Shown: positions 16,010-24,448 of the stretch, one piece after another
Layout: each line of letters opens with the position of its first letter
How positions within the stretch are numbered: position 1 is the first letter of the stretch
NCBI GenBank assembly: GCA_016926695.1
Contig: JAFGOB010000144.1
Location: 1 to 26,004, forward strand
Length of the DNA stretch: 26,004 bases
DNA from: Dehalococcoidales bacterium
Lineage (GTDB): Bacteria; Chloroflexota; Dehalococcoidia; Dehalococcoidales; UBA3254
Direction: 5' to 3'
The notes under the pieces: model-generated
Databases searched by the model: none
Told to the model about the DNA's origin: nothing
The model's input: only the letters and a program-made list of their open reading frames with translations
Translations under genes and position numbers: made by a program

Positions 16010-18187
16010 ATGGATATATTCTATGCACATTCAGAAAATGACCGTGGTGAAAAGCATTCTCTGGCTGATCATCTTAAGCACACATCCGAATATATGGAAT
16101 CATTTGCCTGCCGGAATGAGTACAGGCAGGTTTTTAGGTTAACAGGCTTGTTGCATGACCTGGGGAAATATCAGCCGGAATTCCAGAAATATCTTGAAAC
16201 CGGGGGTAAAAGGGGGAGTGTTCCGCATGCTTCCTGGGGCGCAGGATATGCCAGAATCCATGGATTATTAGAACCGTCAATTGTAATAAATGGTCATCAT
16301 AAAGGCCTGTCGGATGCTTCACATTGGAAAAATGACACTGAACCTTTCAAACGTAAAGATGTCTCCGGTTTCGAGCAAATCGTTGATGTTTTTTTAAAGG
16401 ATACCGCCATAGACGAAGCGATATTTAAAAAACCTAAAGATTTTATTTTTACTGATGCTTCATTCCGCGATGTTTTTATAAGGTACCTTTTCAGTGCGTT
16501 GACCGATGCTGATTGGCTTTCCACTGAAGAGCATTTTTCCAGGGACAAATTTGATTTACGTAAGGGTGAATCCTTATCTATAGACTTGATGATAAAAAAG
16601 TTAGAGGAAGAATTTTCCCGAAAATCCCAGCATGGTGAAATAAACATTTTAAGAAACAACGCGCGCAAACATGCTCTTGAAAAGGCTCATTTACCGTGTG
16701 GATTCTATTCACTGGCACTTCCAACGGGGCTGGGGAAGACGCTTACATCCATGGCCTGGGCATTACGCCATGCAAAAACCAATAATCTTAAGCGGATAAT
16801 CATTGTCCTTCCCTATATCAATATCATCGATCAGACTGCCGGGGTATTTAAAGATATTTTTGGAGAAGAGTGGGTTCTGGAACACCATTCCAACTATAAT
16901 GAGGACGATTCTCGGCAAAGTGCTTATGAAGAATATCTTTCTGTAACCCAAGAACGAAAAAAATTGGCCTGTGAAAACTGGGATTATCCCATTATCGTGA
17001 CTACCACGGTCCAATTTTTCGAATCGTTATTCGGCAATAGGACCTCCAAATGCAGGAAAATCCACAATGTCGCTGAGTCCCTGGTGATATTTGATGAAGT
17101 GCAAACACTGCCGAAAGAAGTAATTTTACCCACATTGCAGATGCTTGAAGGGATTCAAAACGTAATGAGAGTATCCTTCTTGTTTTGTACTGCTACCCAG
17201 CCTGCATTCGAAAAGCGACAGGGTTTTGATGGTATCACGACTATAACACCGCTGATAGAAAATACCGCCGAACTGTATGCCAAAACCAGGCGGGTTGTAT
17301 ATCATTTGCTAAATGAGTTGAAACCGGTCGATAATAACGATTTAATTGATAATGTGATACTGACGGGCAAGTCATCGCTGGTTATTTTCAATACAAAAAA
17401 GGCTGCGCTGGAGTTTTTTAACTGCACAAAAGAGCTTGAAAATTGGAACAGGAAATATCACCTATCTACCGCCATGTGTCCTTCCCATCGGAAAGAAGTC
17501 ATAAAGAATATTAAGGAGGATTTGAAAGCGAAGAAAAAAATACTGGTAGCTTCTACCCAGCTTATTGAAGCAGGAGTAGATTTTGATTTTCCGGTTGTAT
17601 TTCGTGAAATTGCACCTCTTGAGGCGGTGATACAAGCCGCCGGGCGATGCAACCGTGAAGGTGGACTGGGGGAAATGGGAGGTAATGTTTCCCTTTTTAA
17701 ACTACTGGACCGCGGAATGCCGGATAAAACTTATGCTGCCTGTGCAGGGTATGCCGAAGAACTTATCGTTACGGACCTTAATTCATTATCTCAACATGAT
17801 ATATTCAATAAATATTACGCAAGCGTAATTCAGCTTTATGTAGATCCCGATAAGTACCATATCAATGAAGCCCGTAGTCATTTTGAATATGAAACGGTTA
17901 ATGATGCCTATCATCTTATTAGAGATGCTACCAGAGGTTTGTATATTTATAATTATAACGATGAGAGCATGAAATTATTCCATTCTCTTGAATACAAGGA
18001 ATTTTTATCGAGAGAGGACTACCGGAGAATGCAAATGTTCACAGTTCAGGTTTATGAAATTTTCTGTATAAAAAACACGCAGATGTGTAAGTTAATGCCT
18101 CAGGGTTTTAGTGTATGGTACGGGAATTACGATAAAGATACGGGGATTTCTACAGCCCCTCTTGAATCTGACAAATTGATCTTATAG
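16010..18187 (+). CDS. cas3: Cas3 HD nuclease-helicase (type I-C)
   Basis: Cas3 is recruited to Cascade-bound DNA, unwinds it and degrades it. The 725-residue protein fuses an N-terminal HD nuclease (HSLADH near 16-21, HD at 49-50 with K53, HH at 96-97, DADW near 166-169) to an SF2 helicase. The helicase shows Walker A PTGLGKT 238-244, motif II DEVQ 362-365, motif III TATQP 394-398 and motif VI QAAGRCNRE 542-550. A C-terminal Cas3-specific region follows. All catalytic residues look intact. AAGGAAGGA lies just before the ATG. The gene is visibly more AT-rich than the metabolic genes upstream and than cas1/cas4 downstream. Confidence 0.96.
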   Translation: MDIFYAHSENDRGEKHSLADHLKHTSEYMESFACRNEYRQVFRLTGLLHDLGKYQPEFQKYLETGGKRGSVPHASWGAGYARIHGLLEPSIVINGHHKGLSDASHWKNDTEPFKRKDVSGFEQIVDVFLKDTAIDEAIFKKPKDFIFTDASFRDVFIRYLFSALTDADWLSTEEHFSRDKFDLRKGESLSIDLMIKKLEEEFSRKSQHGEINILRNNARKHALEKAHLPCGFYSLALPTGLGKTLTSMAWALRHAKTNNLKRIIIVLPYINIIDQTAGVFKDIFGEEWVLEHHSNYNEDDSRQSAYEEYLSVTQERKKLACENWDYPIIVTTTVQFFESLFGNRTSKCRKIHNVAESLVIFDEVQTLPKEVILPTLQMLEGIQNVMRVSFLFCTATQPAFEKRQGFDGITTITPLIENTAELYAKTRRVVYHLLNELKPVDNNDLIDNVILTGKSSLVIFNTKKAALEFFNCTKELENWNRKYHLSTAMCPSHRKEVIKNIKEDLKAKKKILVASTQLIEAGVDFDFPVVFREIAPLEAVIQAAGRCNREGGLGEMGGNVSLFKLLDRGMPDKTYAACAGYAEELIVTDLNSLSQHDIFNKYYASVIQLYVDPDKYHINEARSHFEYETVNDAYHLIRDATRGLYIYNYNDESMKLFHSLEYKEFLSREDYRRMQMFTVQVYEIFCIKNTQMCKLMPQGFSVWYGNYDKDTGISTAPLESDKLIL

Positions 18188-18199
18188 AAGGAGGTGTAA

Positions 18200-18946
18200 A
18201 TGCTTGATAAGCGGATAGTAAAAGTGAAAGTGAAAGGAGATTATGCCTGTTTTACGCGCCCAGACCTGAAAGTTGAACGTATGACCTATCCCTGTATGAC
18301 GCCGTCGGCAGCCAGAGGTATTCTTGACTCAGTCCTTTGGAAACCTGAATTCCAGTGGTATGTGCGGAAAATAATCATCCTGAATCCGCTCCGTTTTGCA
18401 TACATCAAGCGGAATGAGATCAACTCTAAACAGGGCCGAAGCCCGATAATTGTTGAATATAAAAGGGCTCAGCGCAACAGTGTGGTTTTAAAAGATACAG
18501 CCTATATTATTGAGGCATCTATTTTCCAAAAAGAACCGGATATACACAACAGTCCCGAAAAATATATTGGTAGAAAAGGCATCGATGCCGATCACGACGG
18601 AATATTTGTCCGCAGGGTTAAAAGAGGTCAGTGCTGGAGGAGACCATATCTGGGAGTAAGGGAGTTTGCCGCAGAATTCATAGAACCGGATGGTTCAGAA
18701 GAGCCTGTTCCCGACACTATTCCTGTTGGTAGTATGTTATTCGACATCTACTATGACGAGAAGGGCAAAGCGGAACCCCTGTTTTTCTACAATGTGGCGG
18801 TCCGTAAGGGTGTGTTGGACTGCGAAGTCCCGGAAAATGACAGAATGATGCTGTCCAGCCATATTCGTCCTCCGCTGGATAGTGAAATATCATCCCTGAT
18901 TTATGCTTTTAACCAGCAGGAGGAAAGGGAGGCAGAGGATGCTTGA
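18200..18946 (+). CDS. cas5c: Cas5c (Cas5d), pre-crRNA endonuclease and Cascade subunit
   Basis: In type I-C systems Cas5c replaces Cas6: it cleaves the repeat hairpin and stays bound to the crRNA 5' handle. The 248-residue protein has the family's N-terminal RAMP segment FTRPDLKVERMTYPCMTPSA (residues about 18-37), the NPLRFAYIKRNEI segment and the VRRVKRGQCWRRPYLGVREFAAEF block typical of Cas5d. A near-perfect AAGGAGGTG precedes the ATG. Its last codons overlap the start of cas8c by 8 nt, indicating translational coupling. Catalytic Tyr/Lys/His assignments need a structure alignment. Confidence 0.94.
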   Translation: MLDKRIVKVKVKGDYACFTRPDLKVERMTYPCMTPSAARGILDSVLWKPEFQWYVRKIIILNPLRFAYIKRNEINSKQGRSPIIVEYKRAQRNSVVLKDTAYIIEASIFQKEPDIHNSPEKYIGRKGIDADHDGIFVRRVKRGQCWRRPYLGVREFAAEFIEPDGSEEPVPDTIPVGSMLFDIYYDEKGKAEPLFFYNVAVRKGVLDCEVPENDRMMLSSHIRPPLDSEISSLIYAFNQQEEREAEDA

Positions 18947-20678
18947 AGAATTAACTGAGTTAGGGGCAGGTATTTGTGAACAAAAATATGGAGAGTGGAA
19001 TCACGTAGCTCTCAAGGAAGAACCGGTTTCAATTGACATGGTTATTGAGAATGATGGTAGTTTTTGTAAGTTTGAGTTGTTAGAAAAGAATACGATAGCC
19101 GAGGTGTTGACATCAAAAAAGGGGAAAGCCCGCCTTTTGTTGGACAAAGCCGAAGAGATATTGGGATTTGGGTCCAACACTGACAAGAAACACCAGTGGT
19201 TTTTGGAAAAGCTGAACCGGTATGGTGATTTGCCAGAAATAAGCCCTGTAATGGCTTTTTATTACAGGAATAAAGAGAATGGACTGGACAAGGCGCTGCA
19301 GGAGTTTGTTAAACAAATACCGGATGAGAAGAATAGAAAGGGAAATCTTGCTTTTAGAATTCGAGGAAAAAGCAATCGTATCCATGAGGAAGCTAATGTC
19401 CGGCTCAGGGTAATTAAAGAATATGGAAAAAACTACAAAACTGGCAGACCTTGCTCTATTTGTGGCAAAACGGACTTGCCGGTAGGAGATATTCCTCATG
19501 GCATGATAAAAAGAGTTCCCGATGGACAATCAAGCGGATGTGCTCTGGTTTCCTATAATGAGCCTGCTTTTGAGTCGTATGAACTCATAGGAAATGATAA
19601 TTCTGCCGTATGCGCTGGATGTGCCAAAACATATGTCGAGGGATTGAACTGGCTTATGTCTGATGGTAGGGAGATTTTTATTAAAACCAAAAAGGGAAAA
19701 GAAAAGAAAGAGTTCCGTTATACACACCGTAAATACTTGGGGCGAGATACAGCCATAGTGTTCTGGACTCGAAATAATATAGATTTACCCGAAATTGATC
19801 AACTTGAAGCTCCTGACCCTGATGAGGTGGTCAAACTAATCGAGTCAATATCTTCCGGCAATAATACCGTAAGCCGTTATATTGAGTCGGATCAATTTTA
19901 TTCCTGTACGCTTTCCGGTTCTGCGGCGCGCATCGCAGTCAGAGATTGGATTGAAGTCAGCCTGTCGGATTTTCATCAAGCGATAGCCAAATGGTTCCGG
20001 GATATCGTGATAGGTGAATATGATTCGGATCTTAAGAAGATAAAGCCGCACTATGCCGGATTATATGACATGGCTAGGGGTTGCCAGAGAAGAAACAGCG
20101 ACGGTAGTTACGATAAAGATGATACTTCACCGGCTAGAGTAGCTGCAAATCTCTGGAATTCCGCATTAAGAAATAATGCGCCGTCATTGTGGATATTGAC
20201 CAGAGTCCTTGAGAGGTCCCGTTTGGATACCAGAGGTATAACCGCGGATAGAGCCGCTTTAATCAAATTGATATTGAACAGGCATGACAGAGGAGGAGAT
20301 AACGTGATAACTGAAAATACCATGTCAGGCGATCGTCCGTTAGCCTATATCTGCGGCCAGATTTTCGCCAAATTGGAGGAAATTCAATACTGGTCAGCAT
20401 CCGGAGAGAGAAATGCTGGAATGCGCGAGAGATATTTTACATATGCTATGACTCTCCCTGCATCCGCTTTTGGCCGTCTCTTTGATCTTAATTCAAAGCA
20501 TTATCGAAAATTAAAAAATGAAAAGCCCGGACTGGCTATCAATCTGGATAAAGACCTTCAGGATTTGGTGAAAGACGTGGACATACAAAAATTACCAGCC
20601 ACATTTTCATTGGTTCAAAAAGGGCAGTTTGCGATTGGGTATTATCATCAAAAACAAGCGCAATTCAATAAAGATTAA
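18939..20678 (+). CDS. cas8c: Cas8c (Csd1), large subunit of type I-C Cascade
   Basis: Cas8c recognises the PAM and helps open the DNA duplex. The 579-residue protein matches Csd1 in length. It contains a likely zinc-ribbon pair, C172-x2-C175 (CSICGKT) and C225-x2-C228 (CAGCAKTY), and the Csd1-like sequence FWTRNN and SGSAARIAVRDWIEVS. I chose the ATG at 18939, after GGGAGG; it overlaps the cas5c stop. An upstream in-frame ATG at 18903 lies inside cas5c and lacks support. The last 124 codons double as a separately translated Cas11c. Confidence 0.94.
   Translation: MLEELTELGAGICEQKYGEWNHVALKEEPVSIDMVIENDGSFCKFELLEKNTIAEVLTSKKGKARLLLDKAEEILGFGSNTDKKHQWFLEKLNRYGDLPEISPVMAFYYRNKENGLDKALQEFVKQIPDEKNRKGNLAFRIRGKSNRIHEEANVRLRVIKEYGKNYKTGRPCSICGKTDLPVGDIPHGMIKRVPDGQSSGCALVSYNEPAFESYELIGNDNSAVCAGCAKTYVEGLNWLMSDGREIFIKTKKGKEKKEFRYTHRKYLGRDTAIVFWTRNNIDLPEIDQLEAPDPDEVVKLIESISSGNNTVSRYIESDQFYSCTLSGSAARIAVRDWIEVSLSDFHQAIAKWFRDIVIGEYDSDLKKIKPHYAGLYDMARGCQRRNSDGSYDKDDTSPARVAANLWNSALRNNAPSLWILTRVLERSRLDTRGITADRAALIKLILNRHDRGGDNVITENTMSGDRPLAYICGQIFAKLEEIQYWSASGERNAGMRERYFTYAMTLPASAFGRLFDLNSKHYRKLKNEKPGLAINLDKDLQDLVKDVDIQKLPATFSLVQKGQFAIGYYHQKQAQFNKD
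20304..20678 (+). CDS. cas11c: Cas11c small subunit, translated from an internal start inside cas8c
   Basis: Inside cas8c, AGGAGG (20291-20296) is followed 7 nt later by GTG (20304), in the cas8c frame at codon 456. This gives a 124-residue, mainly helical protein identical to the Cas8c C-terminus. Independent translation of Cas11 from the 3' end of cas8 has been shown experimentally for other type I-C, I-B and I-D systems. The size, position and ribosome-binding site fit that arrangement. The subunit would line the Cascade belly and stabilise the displaced strand. Its expression here is inferred. Confidence 0.8.
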   Translation: MITENTMSGDRPLAYICGQIFAKLEEIQYWSASGERNAGMRERYFTYAMTLPASAFGRLFDLNSKHYRKLKNEKPGLAINLDKDLQDLVKDVDIQKLPATFSLVQKGQFAIGYYHQKQAQFNKD

Positions 20679-20707
20679 CTAAAAGAAAATATTGAGGAGA
20701 AAATAAG

Positions 20708-21655
20708 ATGAGCGAAATAGTAAAGAACAGGTATGATTTTGTATTCTTATTCGATGTCAAAGACGGCAATCCCAATGGTGATCCGGACCAGGTCAATTTG
20801 CCCAGGGCAGATGCGGAAGACCAGCACGGGCTGGTAACTGATGTCTGTATCAAGAGAAAGGTCAGGAATTATGTTCAACTGAAATACGATCTGAAAACCC
20901 CGTATGATATTTTTATCCGGCAGAGGGATATCAACCAGGAAGATAGCTATTTGAATGCCATCATTGGGAAAACACCAGGTAATACAGCATCCGAAAGGCG
21001 AAAAAAGCTGTGTGAAGATTACTGGGATATCCGGACGTTTGGCGCAGTGCTCAGTACAGGAGAAAAGGAAAACGTGGAAGGGGGTGAGGAAGAAGGAGAT
21101 ACGGATAAAGCAAAAAAATCCAGGAAAGAAAAAACAAGGAGTGCTGGCACTGTCCGGGGACCGGTGCAGTTTACCTTCGCCCGTTCGGAAGACCGTATTT
21201 ATCAGGCTGAGCATTCAATTACGCGATGTGCCGTGGCTACGGAAAAGGAAAGAGACGATCAGTTAAAGAAGGATCGTGAATTCGCTTCCACTTTCGGGAG
21301 AAAATCGACTGTACCATATGCCCTCTACCGCATGCATGGCTTTATTTCAGCTACTGATGCCAAGAATACAGGTTTTTCGGATGAAGATTTGGCACTCCTC
21401 TGGGAATCAATGATAAATGCCTTTACAAATGACAGGTCGGCCGCGAGGGGAGAAATGAACCCGAGAAAACTGGTTATCTTCAAGCACTCCAATCATCTGG
21501 GCAATGAGCTTTCTGGTAGATTGTTTGATCGGGTTGTCATCACCAAAAACTGCGATCTGCCACGAGATAAAAAAGATTATACAATTTCCGTCGATAAAAC
21601 AAATCTTCCCGCCGGTATTGACGTTAAAATCTGGCCGGAAGACGGGCTGTTTTAA
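20708..21655 (+). CDS. cas7c: Cas7c (Csd2), crRNA backbone subunit of Cascade
   Basis: Several copies of Cas7c coat the crRNA spacer. The 315-residue protein begins with the Csd2 hallmark RYDFVFLFDVKDGNPNGDPD (residues 8-27) and includes TDVCIKRKVRNY, DIRTFGAVLSTG, VRGPVQFTFARS and EHSITRCAVATE. It is longer than the usual 280-295 residues because of an insertion of about 28-30 charged residues (about 118-147, Glu/Lys-rich) between the FGAVLSTG and RGPVQ motifs, which are normally close together. GAGGAG lies before the ATG, 29 nt after cas8c. Confidence 0.95.
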   Translation: MSEIVKNRYDFVFLFDVKDGNPNGDPDQVNLPRADAEDQHGLVTDVCIKRKVRNYVQLKYDLKTPYDIFIRQRDINQEDSYLNAIIGKTPGNTASERRKKLCEDYWDIRTFGAVLSTGEKENVEGGEEEGDTDKAKKSRKEKTRSAGTVRGPVQFTFARSEDRIYQAEHSITRCAVATEKERDDQLKKDREFASTFGRKSTVPYALYRMHGFISATDAKNTGFSDEDLALLWESMINAFTNDRSAARGEMNPRKLVIFKHSNHLGNELSGRLFDRVVITKNCDLPRDKKDYTISVDKTNLPAGIDVKIWPEDGLF

Positions 21656-21694
21656 GTTGTCTGTCTCAACCGTAATTTTTGGAGGTACCTATTT

Positions 21695-22273
21695 ATGACC
21701 GCTGAAAAAGAAATCCCCCGTATCATTCCGCCGCATGGCGGTTACAGTGACCTTATGTCTTTCCAGATGGCCGAAATCGTTTTTGATGCCACCGCGGCAT
21801 TTTGCGGACGCTTCGTTAGCCCTCGCTCTCGCACCCATGACCAGATGGTGCAGGCGGCACGCAGCGGCAAGCAGAATATTGCCGAAGGTTGTATGGCCTC
21901 AGGTACCTCCAAAAAGACCGAAATCAAGCTTATCGGCGTGGCGAGGGCCAGCCTTGAAGAGCTGCTGCTGGATTACCGGGACTTTTTACGCCTCCATCAT
22001 TTGGAGGTCTGGCCAAAAGACTATCCCCTGGCTAAAAAGATCAGAAGCCTCTGCTATTCTCCCAATAGGTCCTATACGACTTATAGGACTTATATCGAAA
22101 ACCAGCCGGTAGAAACTTCTGCCAACACCATCATCTGCATAATCCACCAGACCAGCTTTCTTTTAGACCAACAGCTAAGGATTTTGGGGAAAGAATTTTT
22201 AACAAAAGGCGGGTTCAGCGAGAGGCTATACCAGGCGCGTTCTGAGCATCGTACCGGGAGGGAAAAATCGTGA
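21695..22273 (+). CDS. Four-helix-bundle protein (S23 / IVS-protein family, suffix-domain type) inside the cas operon
   Basis: The 192-residue protein resembles the S23 family encoded in 23S rRNA intervening sequences and the related Avd accessory proteins of diversity-generating retroelements. The family-like core is MVQAARSGKQNIAEG (51-65) followed by KTEIKLIGVARASLEELLLDY (74-94). The C-terminal part NTIICIIHQTSFLLDQQ (144-160) matches the suffix form, and a short Tyr/Thr repeat lies between. The biochemical function of the family is unknown; these proteins are thought to bind nucleic acid as oligomers. It has a good TTGGAGG ribosome-binding site and overlaps cas4 by GTGA, so it is an integrated operon member between the interference and adaptation genes. 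It is not a standard cas gene. Confidence 0.85.
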   Translation: MTAEKEIPRIIPPHGGYSDLMSFQMAEIVFDATAAFCGRFVSPRSRTHDQMVQAARSGKQNIAEGCMASGTSKKTEIKLIGVARASLEELLLDYRDFLRLHHLEVWPKDYPLAKKIRSLCYSPNRSYTTYRTYIENQPVETSANTIICIIHQTSFLLDQQLRILGKEFLTKGGFSERLYQARSEHRTGREKS

Positions 22274-22950
22274 CTTTCACCGAAGACGATCTTCTACCCA
22301 TTTCAGCATTACAGCACCTGGCCTTCTGCCCAAGGCAGTGGGCTTTAATCCATCTTGAAGGTCAGTGGATCGATAACCGCTTCACGGCTGAAGGGATACT
22401 TGCTCATGAAAGGGTTCATAGCGATGAGACCGAGAATAGAGGCGTCCTGCGCATCTCCCGCGGACTGCGCCTGCGCTCTTTAAGGCTTGGGCTGGTAGGA
22501 CAGGCCGATGTCGTTGAGTTTCACAAGACCGTTGACCCGTCCAGGGGCATCCGCCTGGAAGGAACTGAAGGATACTGGCAGCCCTTTATTATCGAATACA
22601 AACACGGCAGGCCCAAGATCGGCCATGAGGATGAAGTCCAGCTTTGCGCCCAGGCCCTTTGCCTTGAAGAGATGCTGGGAGCCGCTCTCGCTTCAGCCAG
22701 CTTTTTTTACGGTCAACCACGCCGCAGGCATGAGGTGGCTTTGAACCATGAACTGAGAAATGAAACCGAAACACTTATCGCCATTATGCACGAGCTCACC
22801 CGCTCAGGCCGGACACCTGCGCCAGATTATTCTGCCCGGTGCCGGAGTTGCTCGCTGGTAGATATCTGTCTTCCTAAAACCTCCCGTGGTAAGCAAAGCG
22901 TCAGCCAGTATCTTGCCGGTGCTATTAGGACGGAAGGAGAGCAACCATGA
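22270..22950 (+). CDS. cas4: Cas4 exonuclease for spacer acquisition
   Basis: Cas4 trims prespacer ends and selects PAM-proximal ends together with Cas1. The 226-residue RecB-like nuclease has Cys20 (LAFCPRQW), His50, Asp80 (GQADVVEF), the catalytic Glu109-x-Lys111 (FIIEYKHGRP) and C-terminal cluster ligands Cys191, Cys194 and Cys200 (CRSCSLVDIC). The start is GTG, overlapping the four-helix-bundle gene by four bases, and its stop overlaps cas1 by four bases. Translation of the three genes is thus likely coupled. Confidence 0.96.
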   Translation: MTFTEDDLLPISALQHLAFCPRQWALIHLEGQWIDNRFTAEGILAHERVHSDETENRGVLRISRGLRLRSLRLGLVGQADVVEFHKTVDPSRGIRLEGTEGYWQPFIIEYKHGRPKIGHEDEVQLCAQALCLEEMLGAALASASFFYGQPRRRHEVALNHELRNETETLIAIMHELTRSGRTPAPDYSARCRSCSLVDICLPKTSRGKQSVSQYLAGAIRTEGEQP

Positions 22951-23978
22951 AACGACTGCTAAATACCCTCTATGTCACTACCCAGGGTACCTACTTGCAC
23001 CGCGAGGGTGAGACCGTAGAGGTAAAGCAGGAGGGTGAAACCAAACTGCGGGTACCCATTCATACACTCCAGGGCATCGTCTGTTTCGGTCAGGTATCGG
23101 TCAGCCCGTTTCTGATGGGACTTTGCGCTGAAAGACAGGTTATGCTCTCCTTTCTCAGCCGCAACGGCAGGTTCCTGGCCAGGGTGGTAGGACCGGTCTC
23201 GGGCAATGTTCTGCTTAGAAGGGAGCAATACCGCCGGGCCGACGATCCGGCTGCCGCCCTGGAAATAGCCAGGTCGGTTGTCACAGCCAAAATCAACAAC
23301 TGCCGGGTTGTTCTTCAACGGGCTCTGCGCGAGCACCCGGATGCCGAAGGCGCCCTTTCCCTGTCAGCCTCCGTGGAACACCTTTTTGATATATTGAAAG
23401 CGCTTGAACAGGTTCAAAGCCCGGATAGTCTGAGAGGACTCGAGGGTGAGGCTGCTGTGAACTATTTCTCAGTTTTCGATCACCTGATCTTCGCCCAGAA
23501 AGAAGACTTTTTCTTCAAGGAACGCAACCGTCGGCCACCGCTGGATAATATCAATGCCCTCCTGTCTTTCCTCTATACCCTCCTGGCCCATGATGTGACT
23601 TCGGCGCTGGAGACCGTCGGGCTTGACCCGGCGGTGGGCTTTCTGCACCGTGACCGTCCCGGACGCCCCGGTCTAGCTCTCGATATCATGGAAGAGTTCC
23701 GTCCCTACCTGGCTGACAGGCTGGCCTTATCCCTGGTAAACCTTAAACAGGTTGCGGCCAAAGGATTTTCTAACACGGAAAGCGGTGCGGTTAATATGAA
23801 CGATGAGACCCGCCGTGCGGTGGTCATGGCTTACCAGAACCGTAAAATGGAGGAGATCACACATCCCTTCCTGGGAGAAAAGATAGCCATAGGGCTCCTG
23901 CCATATGCACAGGCGCTCCTGTTAGCCAGACACTTACGCGGCGATATGGATGGTTATCCCCCCTTCTTATGGAAATGA
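22947..23978 (+). CDS. cas1: Cas1 integrase (type I-C)
   Basis: Cas1 integrates new spacers at the leader end. The 343-residue protein has an N-terminal beta domain and a C-terminal helical catalytic domain. The metal-ligand candidates are Glu166 (RGLEGEAAVNYF), His234 (GFLHRDRPGRPGLALD) and Glu249 (DIMEEFRPYLAD). The GYPPFLWK C-terminus is typical of the type I-C branch. The start overlaps the cas4 stop (ATGA). Base composition is clearly more GC-rich than in cas3 to cas7. Confidence 0.97.
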   Translation: MKRLLNTLYVTTQGTYLHREGETVEVKQEGETKLRVPIHTLQGIVCFGQVSVSPFLMGLCAERQVMLSFLSRNGRFLARVVGPVSGNVLLRREQYRRADDPAAALEIARSVVTAKINNCRVVLQRALREHPDAEGALSLSASVEHLFDILKALEQVQSPDSLRGLEGEAAVNYFSVFDHLIFAQKEDFFFKERNRRPPLDNINALLSFLYTLLAHDVTSALETVGLDPAVGFLHRDRPGRPGLALDIMEEFRPYLADRLALSLVNLKQVAAKGFSNTESGAVNMNDETRRAVVMAYQNRKMEEITHPFLGEKIAIGLLPYAQALLLARHLRGDMDGYPPFLWK

Positions 23979-24022
23979 TAACGACGGACTTTAACAACTG
24001 AATAAATATAGCAGAGGGCGAT

Positions 24023-24313
24023 ATGTTGGTTTTAGTAACTTACGATGTCAGAACAGAAACAAAAGACGGTCAGAAGCGATTGCGGGATGTGGCCAAAGTT
24101 TGTGAAAACTATGGACAGAGAGTCCAGTATTCCGTTTTTGAATGCCTGATCGATCCGGACCAATGGGTTCGTATAAAGCAAAGGCTCATTGAAAAAATTA
24201 AAACGGATGAAGATAGCCTGCGCTTTTATTTCCTTGGAAAAAACTGGAAGGTGCGTGTGGAGCACGTGGGAGTCAAGGCGGCCTATGACCCTGAAGGTCC
24301 CCTGCTGGCCTGA
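24023..24313 (+). CDS. cas2: Cas2, adaptation complex subunit
   Basis: Cas2 dimerises to bridge two Cas1 dimers and measures spacer length. The 96-residue protein has the ferredoxin-like fold start MLVLVTYDVRT with Asp8, the RVQYSVFECLIDPDQW segment and the FYFLGKNW segment seen in type I-C Cas2. It starts 44 nt after cas1 with AGAGGG before the ATG, and is the last cas gene before the array. Confidence 0.96.
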   Translation: MLVLVTYDVRTETKDGQKRLRDVAKVCENYGQRVQYSVFECLIDPDQWVRIKQRLIEKIKTDEDSLRFYFLGKNWKVRVEHVGVKAAYDPEGPLLA

Positions 24314-24448
24314 AAAATGCGTACCCTGAGCTCTCATGCTTCAGGAAGGAGGTAAGCGAGCCTTAAAAATGGTGTATTTTCCTGAAATTGGATGAATAGC
24401 ATTGATCATAAACGATCCTATCTGGAATTAAAAACAAGGATAGATACG
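24314..24448 (+). promoter_or_regulatory. CRISPR leader
   Basis: This 135-bp A/T-rich, non-coding stretch between the cas2 stop and the first repeat is expected to hold the array promoter and the Cas1-Cas2 docking site. No clear -35/-10 pair could be fixed by eye. A GAAGGAGG sequence near 24353 has no following gene. Confidence 0.7.

Noticed and set aside
18903..18938. Upstream in-frame start for cas8c
   Set aside because: It would add 12 codons inside cas5c. The ATG at 18939 has the better ribosome-binding site and the usual short overlap.
21735..22112. 125-codon frame overlapping the four-helix-bundle gene
   Set aside because: Out of frame with the conserved S23-like protein and without its own ribosome-binding site.
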